Shown piece by piece: positions 31,165-42,668 of a stretch of DNA of 64,000 nucleotides. Every line of letters starts with the position of its first letter. Positions within the stretch are counted from its first letter, which is position 1. Where the stretch lies: NCBI GenBank assembly GCA_905147135.1, contig LR990039.1, forward strand, positions 30,997,708 through 31,061,707, read 5' to 3'. A program made the translations under genes and the position numbers. The notes below the pieces were generated by a model. The model had not been told where the DNA came from. It saw nothing but the letters and a program-made list of their open reading frames with translations, and searched no databases. Source of the DNA: Blastobasis lacticolella (Eukaryota > Arthropoda > Insecta > Lepidoptera > Blastobasidae).

Positions 31165-34100
31165 TTTTAATGAAAATAGTTACGTGGCTCCAGGTCACAT
31201 ATTTTGCTGGTCTATGCCTATTTCCAATATTGGTGCGCTAGTGTGAGTGTAGGCGGTGTTGGGCGTGCGCCCTGATTGAAGCCAGTATAAATTTAATATT
31301 GCCTAAAAAATTTTAAGAAGTTTGACACGACGCCACACTTTAGTCACCGTAGCAACGCACAGGGTTGCTCGGCAACGGCCGCTGTTTATTGCGCGTGCAG
31401 CCCTCGATGAGGAAAAACCGTACCAAAGAAGAGCGCTGCCAACGCGTCTGCTGCAATGTCAGATTGAGCTGTCATCTTTCTATATTTTTATTTTTTAATG
31501 TTTTATGTGTTTTAGCTTAGTAAGCTTAGTAAGATTGTAATTTAGGTATATTTATTTATAGCAATTCTTGAATTTTTTTTTTAAATAATCTTGATGCATG
31601 TCGCAGGCCGGACCATCTACAAGTGTAGCTCCCTTTCTGTGCAGTCAGTTGAGCATTACAGGTGCCTCTGTGGTTTCTGTGCAGTACTTTAAGGGTGTGC
31701 GGGGGCTCCGCATACGCGATGCTAGAACGCATAAGACAGGTTCGCCCACAGGGCCCTCAACAAGTACCACAAGTACCACAACCATCCACTTCCTGTTCTG
31801 CATCTTCTAACACCCCTTCGGACGGCTGCGCGGTTTGTGAGAGACTAGGCAGTTTAAAGTGTTCCAACCCTCTAATTAAGATGATATCACGCAGTGCTCG
31901 CCCTTTGGTAGCGTCTAGCCTCTCCCAAGTAATCCGCAAGGTCGTATCGGAAAATACCCTATCGGAATGGGAACATTTATTGACATTTGCCTCAGAGTAA
32001 ATAAAGATTCCAAACGCGCTTCACTCACAAATAAAATCAAAACAAATTGTTTAAACCTTCATTCAGAGTCGCAGCCCCCTTTAAGTGTTACAACAAATAA
32101 AAGGCAGCCTAATACAAATTATATTTTTCAGAAGGTAGAGGAGAAGGCTGCCTCTGGTGATTTGAGAAGGGAACTTCTCTTCTCAAACGATGTTATTGCT
32201 TCTGATTGCCCAATGACCCGTCTGGCCCTGGAGGACGAACACTCTGCCCCTCCACCAACACTTCGCCTCCCTGACGCGCCAGAAGTATCGGACCAGCAGC
32301 GATGCGGTTTTTGCAGCTGTGATGTCCTTCAGGAGTGGTTCGGCGGGTGGGCTTGATGGCCTCACCCCGCAACACTTAAAATATCTAATTAGCGGTACAA
32401 TCGGTGACGCTGGCAGATCACTCCTAGAGGACATGACCAAGCTGGTCAATATGATACTGGCAGGTGCGGTATGATCCAATTTATTGGAAGTCTTGTATGG
32501 CGCCAACCTTTGCGCACCCAAGAAAAAGGACCTATCGCCGTATAGCCTCAAAAATCTGCTGCCGATACGCGTTGCCTAACTTAACGGACCATATCAGTCC
32601 AGTGCAATTGGGATTCGGCAGCAGAGGCGAGTGCGAATCTGCTGTCCACGCAACCCGCACCATCCTGGAACACAGTGGAGGCGAAGTGTGGCTAAAGATA
32701 GACGTTAAAAACGCTTTTAACTCTGTGGAGAGGGGCGCCTTGCTGACGGAAGTGAAAAAAGTAACCCCTTTTATTTCTAACTATCTTTGGCAATGCTACA
32801 GCACTCCTACAAAATTATTATTCAAAAGTTTTCCTATAAATTCTGCAGTAGGTTGTCAGCAAGGCGATCCTCTTGGGCCCGCCATTTTCAGTCTCGCTAT
32901 CTAGCCTTTTATATCATCACTTCTTAACAATATTCGTTCCCTCATTGCTGAGTTCAGTACCATCGGTTTAGGAATCAATTTTAGTAAATGCGAGCTGTAT
33001 ATCTCAGACCTCAAATCGGAAGATAAAAAAAAAGAAATAATCGCACAGTTTAACTTATTGGCACCAAACATTAAAATTCAAAACAAGAATTCTTTTTCCC
33101 ATTTAGGTGCCCCAATACTTCCTGAATCGATTTTACCTCTTGTAGTTTCATGTGGAAACACCCCCATCTTCTTTCGACCCTCGACGCCTCCATACAAACA
33201 GCCATCAATCCTCAACTGTGGTTTTGATGACCGTGCCTGGACCCAGGCTTCTCTGCCCATCCGGTTTGGAGGTCTGGGTATCCGTAAAATTTCTGATCTA
33301 TCGCTACCAGCTTTCCTGTCCTCAGCACGCACACCTTGACAACGAAAATTATCTTTCCATCCCTGGGCGGCGTCGAGGTGTCGTGCCTGTTGGAGGCCAC
33401 GAATGCATGGTCGTTCACCACTGCACCAACGCTGATATTCCCGCCAACCATAACTCACAAAGGCTTTGGGACGAGCCACTCTGCAATTGGCCTTCTCCAC
33501 ACTCTTAGAAACCTCTGCCAAGTTTGCAGATCGAGCTCGTCTTCTCGCCGTTTCAGAAAGGGGGGGTATTGGCTTCAAACGATTCCATCACCCAATATGG
33601 GTACTTTACTCACCGGAGCTACACTTTCACTCTCAGTGTGCTTGCGACTTGGCCTTAAGGTGAATGAACTGCATCGTTGCCACTGCGGAAGTATTGTAGA
33701 TATTATCCTTGGACAATATGGCCTCTCGTGCCAACGAAGTGCCGGTCGGCTGTCGCGCCACGCCAATCTCAAGGACGTCATCCGCCGTGCCCTTGCCACC
33801 ATCAACGTGCCAGCTGTATTAGAACCCAATGGGCTGGCTCGGGATGGTGGTAAGAGGCCCGACGCGACGGCTCGTTGCTTGACCAAGCGTTGGGACCACA
33901 AAGGCGACCTGTGTAGACAAGACACCCAGGCCCCATCCCACATTAGAGCTACCTCTGCCAACGCTGGCGCGGCTGCTTCTTCGGCGGAGGACGGCAAATA
34001 TGGATCCCTAGGTCAGGGTTATTTATTTGCGCCGTTTGGAATGGAATCGTTGGGACCTTGGGGCCCTAGCGCCAAAAAGATGTTCCATGAGATATCTACC

Positions 34101-34323
34101 CGGCTAATTGAGTCTACCGGAGACCCACGTGCTGGCGCTTATCTCGGTCAGCGTATAAGTCTGACAATTCAGAGAGGTAACGCTTTCAGCCTTATGGAGA
34201 CACCTCCGCAAGGCAGCGATTTAGAGTGTGTTTTTTATTTTTTATTTAATTTTTTATTTGTGTACTATTTTTATCTAGTCTTAAGTGTATATAATACTGT
34301 ATATAACAATAAATAAATAAAGT
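31165..34323 (+). mobile_element. LINE-A copy (b), nearly complete, decayed
   Basis: This is the longest LINE-A copy. It has a 5' UTR (to about 31597), an N-terminal part with FKGVRGLRIRD (finger residues lost), pre-RT (GWAGG/GSAGGLDGL-type region near 32330), reverse transcriptase with VDV/IDVKNAFNSVERGALLTE and VGCQQGDPLGPAIFSLAI, then a long C-terminal frame to 34316. That frame holds NELHRCHCGSIVDIILGQYG, a CCHC-like knuckle, and GLARDGGKRPDATA, a PD-type nuclease-like site. It continues LGPWGPSAKKMFHEI and YLGQRISLTIQRGNAFSLME. The 3' end is AATAAATAAATAAAG. Frameshifts and a deletion around the YLDD region (near 32905-32945) inactivate it. It sits in an intron of the Harbinger transposase. 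Confidence 0.8.
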
Positions 34324-34734
34324 AAATGGTTTATACAGAACTTGAGTTATACAAATATGTTTAATACATTACAGATTTGCGATGCTAAATTAAACATTAG
34401 ACATGTATTTTCGGCGTATGGTGGTACGGCGCATGACTCGTACGTCTGGAACGACTGTGAAATCAAGCCAATCATGGAGCTGAATAGAGAAAGCGGTTGG
34501 CTTTTGGGTAGGTACATGCATAAACATTAAGAAATCCTATGTTTCTGACTTTGTTTTTTTTTGTCTAAATAATAATTACAATTCACAGGTGATTCTGGGT
34601 ATGCTCAACGGCCTTGGCTGATGACTCCAATATTTCGTGCGGCTCCAGGATCACCTGAGGAGTTCTACACGTATCTTCACTCTCGCGTAAGGAATACTGT
34701 GGAACGGTGCATAGGGGTATTGAAGGCATGTTGA

Positions 34735-35299
34735 CGTTATTTGTTGGCACATAGAGTGCTTCGCTATCCCCCAGAAACTACTGGGAGAATAGTGAATACG
34801 CAGTATGATGATGCTGACAGTGGCCAACCGCACTGAAGCCTCCGTGACAGCCCTGACGGAGAGGAGGTTCCAGACGGTACGAAGGAGGCGCTTGTACACA
34901 GGCTGTGGAGCGCAATGCATTAAAGAAGGTGCTGGTTTTACAGCGCTATAAGGAACTAACAAGTACTCCGGCCCATCTAATATGAGGGTGGCGCAGCTCA
35001 AGCTTATAAATTCTCTTCTGTCATATCCTTTGTAGTGGGAGACGCTGAAAGAGCTGTTGGTGTCACCGTGCCAGGTGGCGGCCAGCATAGGTGGCACGGT
35101 GACACCTATGCTATGTATGAGGAACTAACGAGGACTCCGGTCTACATAATGCCTATGTAGTATCGTATCGTAGATGCTCATATGGGCACGATATGGGCTT
35201 GCGCGCCTCGGCCTGAGCATCGCGTGGGGAGACCCTCAGGAAAACCGTATGGGACACTTTTCTCTGTGACGCCCCTAAGGGGTGCTAGGGGGCGCCAAC
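34735..35299. other. No gene recognised; one 15-bp hairpin
   Basis: GGTGTCACCGTGCCA at 35059-35073 is mirrored at 35092-35106 around an 18-base loop. A short direct repeat, GGAACTAACAAGTACTCCGG near 34954 and GGAACTAACGAGGACTCCGG near 35122, frames it. The stretch may be the 3' end of the Harbinger element, but no terminal repeat was found. Confidence 0.5.
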
Positions 35300-35735
35300 T
35301 TTTTTTTTTGTATTTCGATTTTCTTCAAAATCGATATCTAAGAGTCCCTTGTGACTCATGACATGAATCTGGTGCCAAAATTGAAAAAAAAAATCCCCCA
35401 TTTTGTACTTTTTTGTTACTAGACCGATTGCTTTCAAAACCGATATCTGAGCGTCCCTTGAGACTCTTGACATGAATCTGTAGACCAAATTTAAAAAAAT
35501 TGCCGCCATTTTGATCTTTTTTTGTTACGGGACCGATTGTTTTTTATATCGATATCTGAGCGTCCCTTGGGACTCTTGACATGAATATGGTGCAAAAATT
35601 GAAAAAAAAAATGGCTGTCTTTTGAACTTTTTTGTGTTCTGACCGATTGCTTTCAAAATCGATATCTAAGCGTCCCTTGGGACTTTTGACATTAATCTGG
35701 TGCAAAAATTGGAAAATATTGTCGCCATTAAATCT
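35300..35735 (+). repeat. 109-110 bp tandem repeat, about four copies
   Basis: CGATATCT(A/G)AG starts at 35332, 35441, 35550 and 35660, a period of 109-110 bp. Each unit reads on through GCGTCCCTTGGGACTCTTGA and ACATGAATCTGGTGCAAAAA to a poly-A/T-rich segment. Divergence between units is about 10-20 percent by eye. It abuts a LINE-A 5' end. Confidence 0.9.
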
Positions 35736-35867
35736 AAGATAAAAAATTTGAAATATTTTATGGTACCTACCTACTTGTTAACTGTTTCCTATTTAAAATC
35801 AAACAAATATCATTTAAAAAGAAACGGTGACTTGTTTTCATGTTTCGCTCTCTACGAAAATAAATTA

Positions 35868-36440
35868 TTAAAATTGTTTCGTGGCTGCTGGCCACTTCTT
35901 TCGTGTCACCCAGGCTTTCTAACAGTTTTTCTACGCCAGTGTGTGTGTGGGCAGTGTCGGGCAGGCGCGCTGAAATAAGCTAGCGCAGTTTTTCGTTTGC
36001 TGAAAATTTGTAAGAAGAGGCTTGACAGGACGCCAAGCTTTGGTGGCTTTAGAATCGCACCAGTACCGCCTCCTGTCAATGAGCGCGCAGCCCTGGTGAA
36101 GGCAGTGCAACTGGTCGAATACGCGTATTGGTCGAACAGGTGCCAAATATGATGTCTGGCTGTCAAGGGAATTATGAAGTGAAAGTCAAAATATTTTTAA
36201 TGTGTAAAAGATTCGATAGTTATTACTTTAATGTGTATTGTTGTTTATAGTAAACTTAAGTATATTTTATTTTCATAATTTGCGATCACCTGTAATTTAT
36301 GTCCCAAGATCTTCCAAATGTCGCACGGTCTGTAAATGAGCCGTCGCTGGTGGAATGGGTGCGATGCCCCCGATGCCCCCAGCCTCAGCAATCAAGAGGC
36401 AGAGAGGTTTGAAGATCCACCTTGGTAAGTCGGGGCTTTA
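35868..36440 (+). mobile_element. LINE-A 5'-end fragment (e), 3' part missing
   Basis: This matches the 5' UTR of copy (a) from GTTTCGTGGCTGCTGGCCAC through GGCTGTCAAGGGAATT, uninterrupted, then reads MSQDLPNVARSV at 36300 and a damaged finger (RCPRCPQPQQSRGREV). It stops there. A LINE copy with only its 5' end is unusual, because truncation normally removes the 5' side; a later deletion is implied. Confidence 0.7.
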
Positions 36441-36693
36441 GTCGGTTAAGTAGGTTAGAGCAAGTAGGATGTAGGCATGTAGGCTGAGATAGGTTGGAGC
36501 AAGTAGGACGCAGGCTTTTAGCCTGTCTCTATGAGCACACATAGCACTGGTTAGGTAATAATTCAAATGTGTTCCATTTGAATTAGGTGTAAGGTATCCT
36601 ATGTATTTTGAATCATTCTTCTAGATACTTTCACGAATATAACTTCAATTAAGCAATTGTACTTTTACTTTAGATTCAGTGTATCACCCAGTG

Positions 36694-36712
36694 TTACATA
36701 TTGGTGGAGGCG
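36694..36712 (+). promoter_or_regulatory. Candidate primer-binding site after a 5' LTR
   Basis: TTGGTGGAGGCGCCGAG follows a TTACA-type end, which is where an LTR retrotransposon has its tRNA primer site (TGG first). The gag-like frame downstream supports this. I could not delimit the LTR or find its partner. Confidence 0.35.
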
Positions 36713-37129
36713 CCGAGTACGAAACAGTCGTATAAAGAGAACTAGAAGAAATTCGAAACAAGAAGTTAATGACAAACTTGTCGGAACAAGTCATTTATTC
36801 AATTGTCAGAAAAAAATTAAAAATGAACACATGTTTTTATGAAAAAAGCATTATAAGAAGTATAAAAATTAAAAAAAGACGCCTAAGTCCACCACACGAG
36901 CCACAGGAGTTAAGGAAAGTGGCTAAATAAAGAGAGAGTCAAGCGGGTACGCTCCAAAGCTGGAGAGAATTACTCACAGTATCGTTCCATTTATTATTAT
37001 TTACAAAGAGATCTAGTTATACCAAGTAAAATAAATGCAAAAGAATTATATTCTGGCGTAAATGGAGATGTACAAAAATTTTACCTACTACCTGCCTACC
37101 TCTGTAGCCCGGCGGCTGCGTTCACAAGC

Positions 37130-37935
37130 GAGTATGAATGGAGAAACGAGACATTCTCATTTGATGATCTGTATCAGCTCACCACAAATTATGTGGAACA
37201 GTTTTACTCTCGCCAGCATCTACCGGGCGAGGATATTATGACCTTTTATTATAATCTCTCAGAGATGGCTGCGAAAGCGAAAATAGACAATGACAAAATA
37301 TTTATAAATTGTTTCCTGAAAAAGTTCAGAGCATTTTATGCACAAAATGTGAACTCCTCACTAATAACTTCCAAAGAACAATTAAAGGCTCTCATACAGC
37401 AATTAATGATGGTTTCCGGGAAGCCCGTCGATATGAATCCCACAGTAAAATTTTCGAGCCTTCCCTGTGCCACGGATGCCCATCAAAGTGTTCCGGTTCA
37501 TTCCCATGGTCCAGTACAGGGGTCACCAATTTTTCAAACCCCACCTTATGTACTTAGCGACACACCTCAAAGGCCGAGGGTAACAAAATATCCGCTAAGA
37601 TCGTATACATGCCAACAGCAGCAACCCCAGCAGCCACAGCAGCAGGGCAACGCTGCACAGCGTCAGCCCTATATACGCCAGCAACAACATCCCCAGCGGC
37701 CGCAGCAGCAGGGAAACTTTGTGCAGCATCATGTCAGAGGTGCAGTTGCCACGGAGAACGCACCCATGATGTCGCAGCCAGACCATATTTATCTTATGTA
37801 GATTTGGAAGAAGTCAGGATATTCCTGCGTTAGTCGATACGGGAGCATCAATTTCTTGAATATCGAAAAGTGTGGTTAATAGAATAGGCTTAAATATGAT
37901 GATGAATCTGTGATGATATTTATGTTAAAGCCGTG
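37130..37935 (+). pseudogene. Ty3/gypsy-type gag and start of protease, broken
   Basis: The frame to the stop at 37801 reads as a capsid-like gag segment (EDIMTFYYNLSEMAAKAKID, SSLITSKEQLKALIQQLMMV). It is followed by a Gln/Pro-rich low-complexity tail (QQQQPQQPQQQGNAAQRQP). Just after, another frame gives the retropepsin active site ALVDTGASIS, with Asp-Thr-Gly, followed at once by a stop. No zinc knuckle is seen between gag and protease. The element is a decayed retrotransposon remnant, not a host gene. Confidence 0.68.
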
Positions 37936-38029
37936 AATGGCGCAAAAATTAACATTTTGGGAAAAAGTAGCGAAATAATTAAGATAGATAGTAGGGAAAA
38001 CGTACTCGTATAAATTACCCCTGGCGGTA

Positions 38030-38851
38030 GTGGAACACCTAGGGTGTGAGGTCATAATCGGCCAAGATTTTTTATATCGCCACATGGCAAGTATAGATTT
38101 TTCTCAAAAGTGCGTGACGTTGGGAAAGAACCATCACACTAACTTTTTAATGAGTAGAAATACATCTAATAATTATAGGAATTTATACCAGGGTTCTCTA
38201 AATTCATTAGGGCACCAGGAACTATTTGATTACATTTATTGTGCGTCCTTAAATGAAAAGGACATATCTCCAAAATTAATAAATACTCGTACCTTTCCAC
38301 AGTTTCCAGAAGACAAGCCGTTGTCCTGTTTGAATGATAGTTTGCCTGGTCAGGAAGAAAGCGAGTTGGGGAATTCATCGAACCAACTCTTAGATAGATT
38401 AACATTTGATAGTAGTCGGTCGAGCGTTGTGACTACGGACGTGAATACGTGTGATGACGTTCCTATTCGCTGTTTTCCGTGTCGTGTTTCGCAGGTGCAG
38501 AGCGAGAGACTAGACACCCAGGCGGTGGAAATATTGAAGTTCGATGTAGTTAGGGATTTTAGGTTTGTTCATTGTACAGGTCGCGATAATATCGTCCCTG
38601 ATTGTCTTAGTAAAAATCCTTTAGCGGAAGATAATCCGGCTCCGGTGATGGATCCTGTACCTCCGGACGGAATAGAATTGTTCACGAGGCCCGAGAATCA
38701 AGCTCGTAATGAAATTTGTGCTAGGCGTGCAGGTTGGGTTCGCGAACGTTCGTACAACATGCATCAGGATTATGTTAAATATGATAAGGTCTGGTGTAAA
38801 CGGGCTCGTCGTAGAGTCATGCTACGTGATGGGTGCATTGCGTTCCCTTAG
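38030..38851 (+). pseudogene. Gypsy-type pol remnant: protease end joined to post-RNase H region
   Basis: A 273-codon open frame starts in the C-terminal part of the protease (LGCEVIIGQDFLYRHMASID). It passes through an unrecognised acidic linker and then shows FVHCTGRDNIVPDCLSKNPL, the end of an RNase H / linker region. The reverse transcriptase and most of RNase H are missing, yet the frame stays open across the gap. The integrase part is only traceable as fragments to about 39050. Inactive. Confidence 0.62.
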
Positions 38852-40695
38852 ATAGTATTCGCTTATAATAGTAGTGTGAAGGTTCCCCGTATATTATGGT
38901 TTTCGGCAGAGAGTCACTATCGCCATGCGAAACAATTTAGGCAATGGCGGTGAAACTTTATCTCAGGAGATGATAAAAATGCGTGCTTTAACTAATGCCG
39001 TGATTACAAATATTTCCAGGGCACAATTAAAACAGAAGCAGCTACGTTAATACTGGTACCTGAAGCAATAAATTTTACTTTTTTTAACACTTTTATCACA
39101 GTTATATTCACAGTAGGTACTAAGGTACCCTACAACTGCAACGCAACAATAATTTCGATCACGCGAAAAGCTAAAAACCGAATGAACGAACACGACACGA
39201 AAGTAGGCAAATTTCGTCAATGGAAGCCGAGCCGTGGGTCAAACTACAAAATAAAGATCGGCCCGCCCCAGTTTTCTATTTTGTTGTCAAAAGCACCGCC
39301 ACAGCTCCGGCGCGCCTCGACCTTGGCGGCACGCCGTTTGATGGCGCGGCGGCGACGCGCAAAAGGATTCCTATTTAGGGATCCGTGTTTTAGGAGTCTT
39401 ACTTATTTCGCCTTTTATTTTCTATCGTTTTATGTTCTCCTGGTAGATGGACCATAATGTTGATTTTATTTATTTGATAAAGTCAGGCTCAAGCGAGTCC
39501 AACAGTGGGCTAATAATAATCCTTATGATGACTGTGATGGACTACATTTGCTTACCACTATTTTATCGGGTAGTTTGGTACAATGACAGTAATTTCTAAA
39601 ATTGTGTTTGGGTCGGTGCTCCACCTAGGTGACCTAGGTTCTCCAATTGGGTGAAGCATGGGATATTTACAGGTATATCTCCATCAACTAAGAATCATTT
39701 AGTTAATTTCAGTTGATAAGAAATGTTCGTGAAATCGATAGGTACGCTTACCTACGCGACACTGAAAAATGACTGAAAGACATGACATGGGAAATCAAAC
39801 TCGTAAAGACAAAGATGTTACATTAATAAGAGTTTGCTACATTAATATGACTAGAGTAACTTGAATTAGACTACTTTGGTATTAGTTAGGTGGTGGTGCA
39901 CTTTAGTTAAAAACTATGAATGAACCTTTTGAATTAAAATCATAATTGATTACAATATTTTTTTGTACAGAACCCACAAACCACAAAAATATAAAACCGA
40001 TAATTTTGATCTTCTTAATATTGCGCCCAGTACGTGGGGTGTACAATACACCTACAATACAACAATATCCTGTACTTTTGCTGTCAAACACACTTTCCAA
40101 AAATATTAAAATCTAGTGAATGTACTTTATGGACACCCTGTGATATCAGTATCCCGTACATAGTCCACCTGCTTCAGTCATGACTGCCTAGTACAACAGA
40201 AGATATGGCGCAGACTAATGTTTATTGTTTTTTCGCAATTAGTTTGTCGACTATGTAGGTACATAGTCGACAAACTAAGGTAGGTGCGAACATTGGTAAC
40301 TGGTAAAATTGTATTCTACGGTTGATTGACCTGATTATGAACTTGAGTGACCTATTACATGACCTGATTTCTAGAGATGCGGTCTTTCGATTTCAAAATG
40401 TCATTATCGACATTAAAAAGAAAAAGTTTGATAGTCATTTTCTCGCTAACTATTCCACGCACGTAAAAAATAATTGTACCTATCGTTTTAATAATATTAG
40501 CACTCCATCCAGCTCAAGGCTTTATACATATATTATGGAACATCCTGTATACTTGTTACTATATTTTTGTATTATTTAAATATTGTATATATATTTATTA
40601 ATATAAATAACCTTTTGTTTAATTTATTATTAATGTAATTATAATACTGTTTTCCCAAATACAAATATGATTAAATTCATTTCATGTCATATATT
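38852..40695. other. No gene recognised
   Basis: The first ~200 bases may be further pol debris. A GC-rich patch at 39290-39370 (open frame 39182-39457, Arg-rich) has no recognisable domain. The rest is AT-rich apart from the hairpin at 40239-40278. Confidence 0.35.
40239..40278. repeat. Perfect 19-bp palindrome, 2-nt spacer
   Basis: TTAGTTTGTCGACTATGTA at 40239-40257 is mirrored exactly at 40260-40278, around GG. It sits in non-coding DNA. Confidence 0.92.
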
Positions 40696-40820
40696 GCAAG
40701 TGCAGTGTGCCCTTAGTGCTTTGGCCAGATGCTCAAGGCAAGTTGTCGACGCGCTTAACTACCGCAACATAAAGACAAGGTGTCTAAATTTCCCTAAAAC
40801 GAGAGAAGAACGGAACTAAG
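40696..40820 (+). pseudogene. Possible Harbinger transposase exon fragment
   Basis: The frame ALSALARCSRQVVDALNYRN followed by CLNFPKTREER resembles the segment between the helix-turn-helix and the first catalytic Asp in Harbinger transposases. That part is missing from the copy at 30.2 kb. No other exon of this copy is clear. Weak evidence. Confidence 0.35.
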
Positions 40821-41401
40821 TAAGCATTATAAAATAATTTTTAACAGAAAGTTTTATACACTTTTTTCTTATCCCCCTGTTATTTTTAAAGGTTCTATTG
40901 ATGCCCTTAGGTCCCAGAGAAAAGCTTTAAATAAAAGTGAAATGGTACGTGGCAAACGAACTGTATATTGTCAAGAAGAAGCTAAAGTTGCTAGAGCAAA
41001 ATATAAATAAAATTAATATTGCTGTAATAAAAAATACATTCTGCAACAGTTACGGGGTCTCTTTGTAATAAACGTCAGTCGTTACCTACACGTCATGTAT
41101 GTTTGATTCACCTCACCATATTATGGTGTCAGGTGTGTTTTATTTACGGATCTAATGTTCGAAAAGTAATAAAAGGGTGCGCGAATATTTATTTATTTAT
41201 TTCACCTAACATTTGTAGCATTACAGTAGGTACTTAATTATAATACTAATGCACTACAAACATGTTACAAATAAGAATAGTAAGAAACTATGGCATAACA
41301 CAACTCCATGTATTTTTTTTATAATTAAGAACGCTCTTTCATTCATAAACTCACAAAACCTTAGACACATACCTCGCACGTCCGTCCATCCTCTAGCAAA
41401 T

Positions 41402-42522
41402 ATTAGGTTGGGGAAAAAGTCTTTTATAGTATGTATGAACTTGTAATAAAACCTCTTTGGCTATACTATTTGTACCTGGCTGGTTTTGGTATCATTTAAA
41501 AGTTTAAATTTTAAAGAAGATAATTCCAAATTCAAATTATGAAAATGCGTGATTTTCATTTGTTTTTCTTACCGTCAAGATGAGTGAATCTAATGAAGAA
41601 ATTAGATACATTTTAAAATTTTACTACAAAAAAGGTAAAAATGCAACGCAATACGCGAAAAAATTTGCGATGTTTATGGACCAAATGCAGTGTCTGTGAG
41701 AGTAGCACAAATTTGGTTTAAGCGTTTTAAATCCGAAAATTTTGATGTCAAAGATGCACGTCGCTCTGGTCGCCCTGTTACGGATAAAATGGATGCTATT
41801 TTTGAAAAAGTGGAGCAAGATCGGCATATCAGTAGTTACGACGTAGCTGAAGAACTGGGAATTGATCACAAAACAGTTTTGGCGCATTTTAAAAAAAATG
41901 GGTACACACGTACGACAAGAACGTGCGAAAAAGGTCATGGTCAAAGGCCGGTCAGGCTTTACAGACTGTGGCGAAACCCGGGTTAACTCGCAACAAGGTG
42001 ATGCTGTGTGTGTGTGGTGGGATTGGAAGGGCATTATTCATTATGAGCTGTTACTACTAGGCAGGACCATCGATTCAGAACTCTATGATAAGATTAAAGC
42101 AAGAAGTTGAGATTAAGCGGCCGGAATTAATCAACAGAAGGGGTGTGGTTTGTCATCATGATAACGCTAGACTTCACACATCATTAACCACTCAGCAAAA
42201 ATTAAGAGAGTTTGGCTGGGAGGTGTTTTTGCATCCGCCGTATAGTCCTGACCTTGCACCTTCAGATTTCCACCTGTTTCGGTCTCTTCAGAATTCTTTA
42301 GGCAGTGTCAGGTTAACATCACGAGAGGACTGCCAAAACTACTTGACGCAGATTTTAAATTTCTATAGCAATGGGATCATGTCCCTATCTATAAGACGGC
42401 AAAAAGTTATCGAACAAAATGGTACCTACATACTTTAGTTAAATGAAAATAAACTATATTAAAAAATGTTTGGAATTTTCATATAAAATGCGAAGAAACT
42501 TTCTCCCCAATCTATTATGTCG
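41402..42522. mobile_element. Cecropia-type mariner element with eroded ends
   Basis: The left end TTAGGTTGGGGAAAAAGTCT and right end ACTTTCTCCCCAATCTA are imperfect inverted repeats of the cecropia mariner type. The ~1.12 kb length, against about 1.3 kb for complete members, matches the internal deletion in the transposase. Confidence 0.85.
41581..42438 (+). pseudogene. Mariner transposase pseudogene
   Basis: It starts MSESNEEIRYILKFYYKKGK and shows the helix-turn-helix region (VRVAQIWFKRFKSENFDVKD, RRSGRPVTDKMDAIF). A stop (TGA near 41696) and a shift come early. After KKNGYT about 45-50 codons are deleted, including the TGDE motif with the first catalytic Asp. Reading then resumes in another frame at YDKNVRKRSWSKAGQ. 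The second Asp (HHDNARLH) and third (SPDLAPSDFHLF) are 34 residues apart, as the mariner D34D signature requires. Inactive. Confidence 0.85.
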
Positions 42523-42668
42523 CACTCAGGTGTGTAATGTAGGTATTGTCTATTGTCTATTTGTCTATATTTTTGTCTATGGCAGTATCTTGACGGTAAA
42601 TCTCTCGTTTTGAATAAACGCAGCTAACGAATTGATCTGTCTCTTATTATTGTGTTACAACTCCCGTA

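Larger units (their letters stand above)
29831..34734 (+). pseudogene. PIF/Harbinger-type DDE transposase gene, interrupted and broken
   Basis: At least five exon segments with GT/AG borders can be read: up to 30049, 30134-30287, 30747-30879, 34375-34507 and from 34589. They carry ASDPLQLPEKEFVANYRLTK, LSFYASGSYQRIVGASSL, GFPGVIGCIDGTHVAIIRPH (first Asp), FSAYGGTAHDSYVWND (second Asp) and VRNTVERCIGVLKA (catalytic Glu). All three DDE residues are therefore present. Faults: a likely frameshift in the first exon near 29895, a missing piece in exon 2, and a TGA near 34732 where Trp is expected. A foldback insertion and a 3.2-kb LINE-A copy lie in the fourth intron, leaving its splice sites intact. 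A related HARBI1-like host gene is the alternative, but the lesions favour a dead transposon. Confidence 0.72.
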
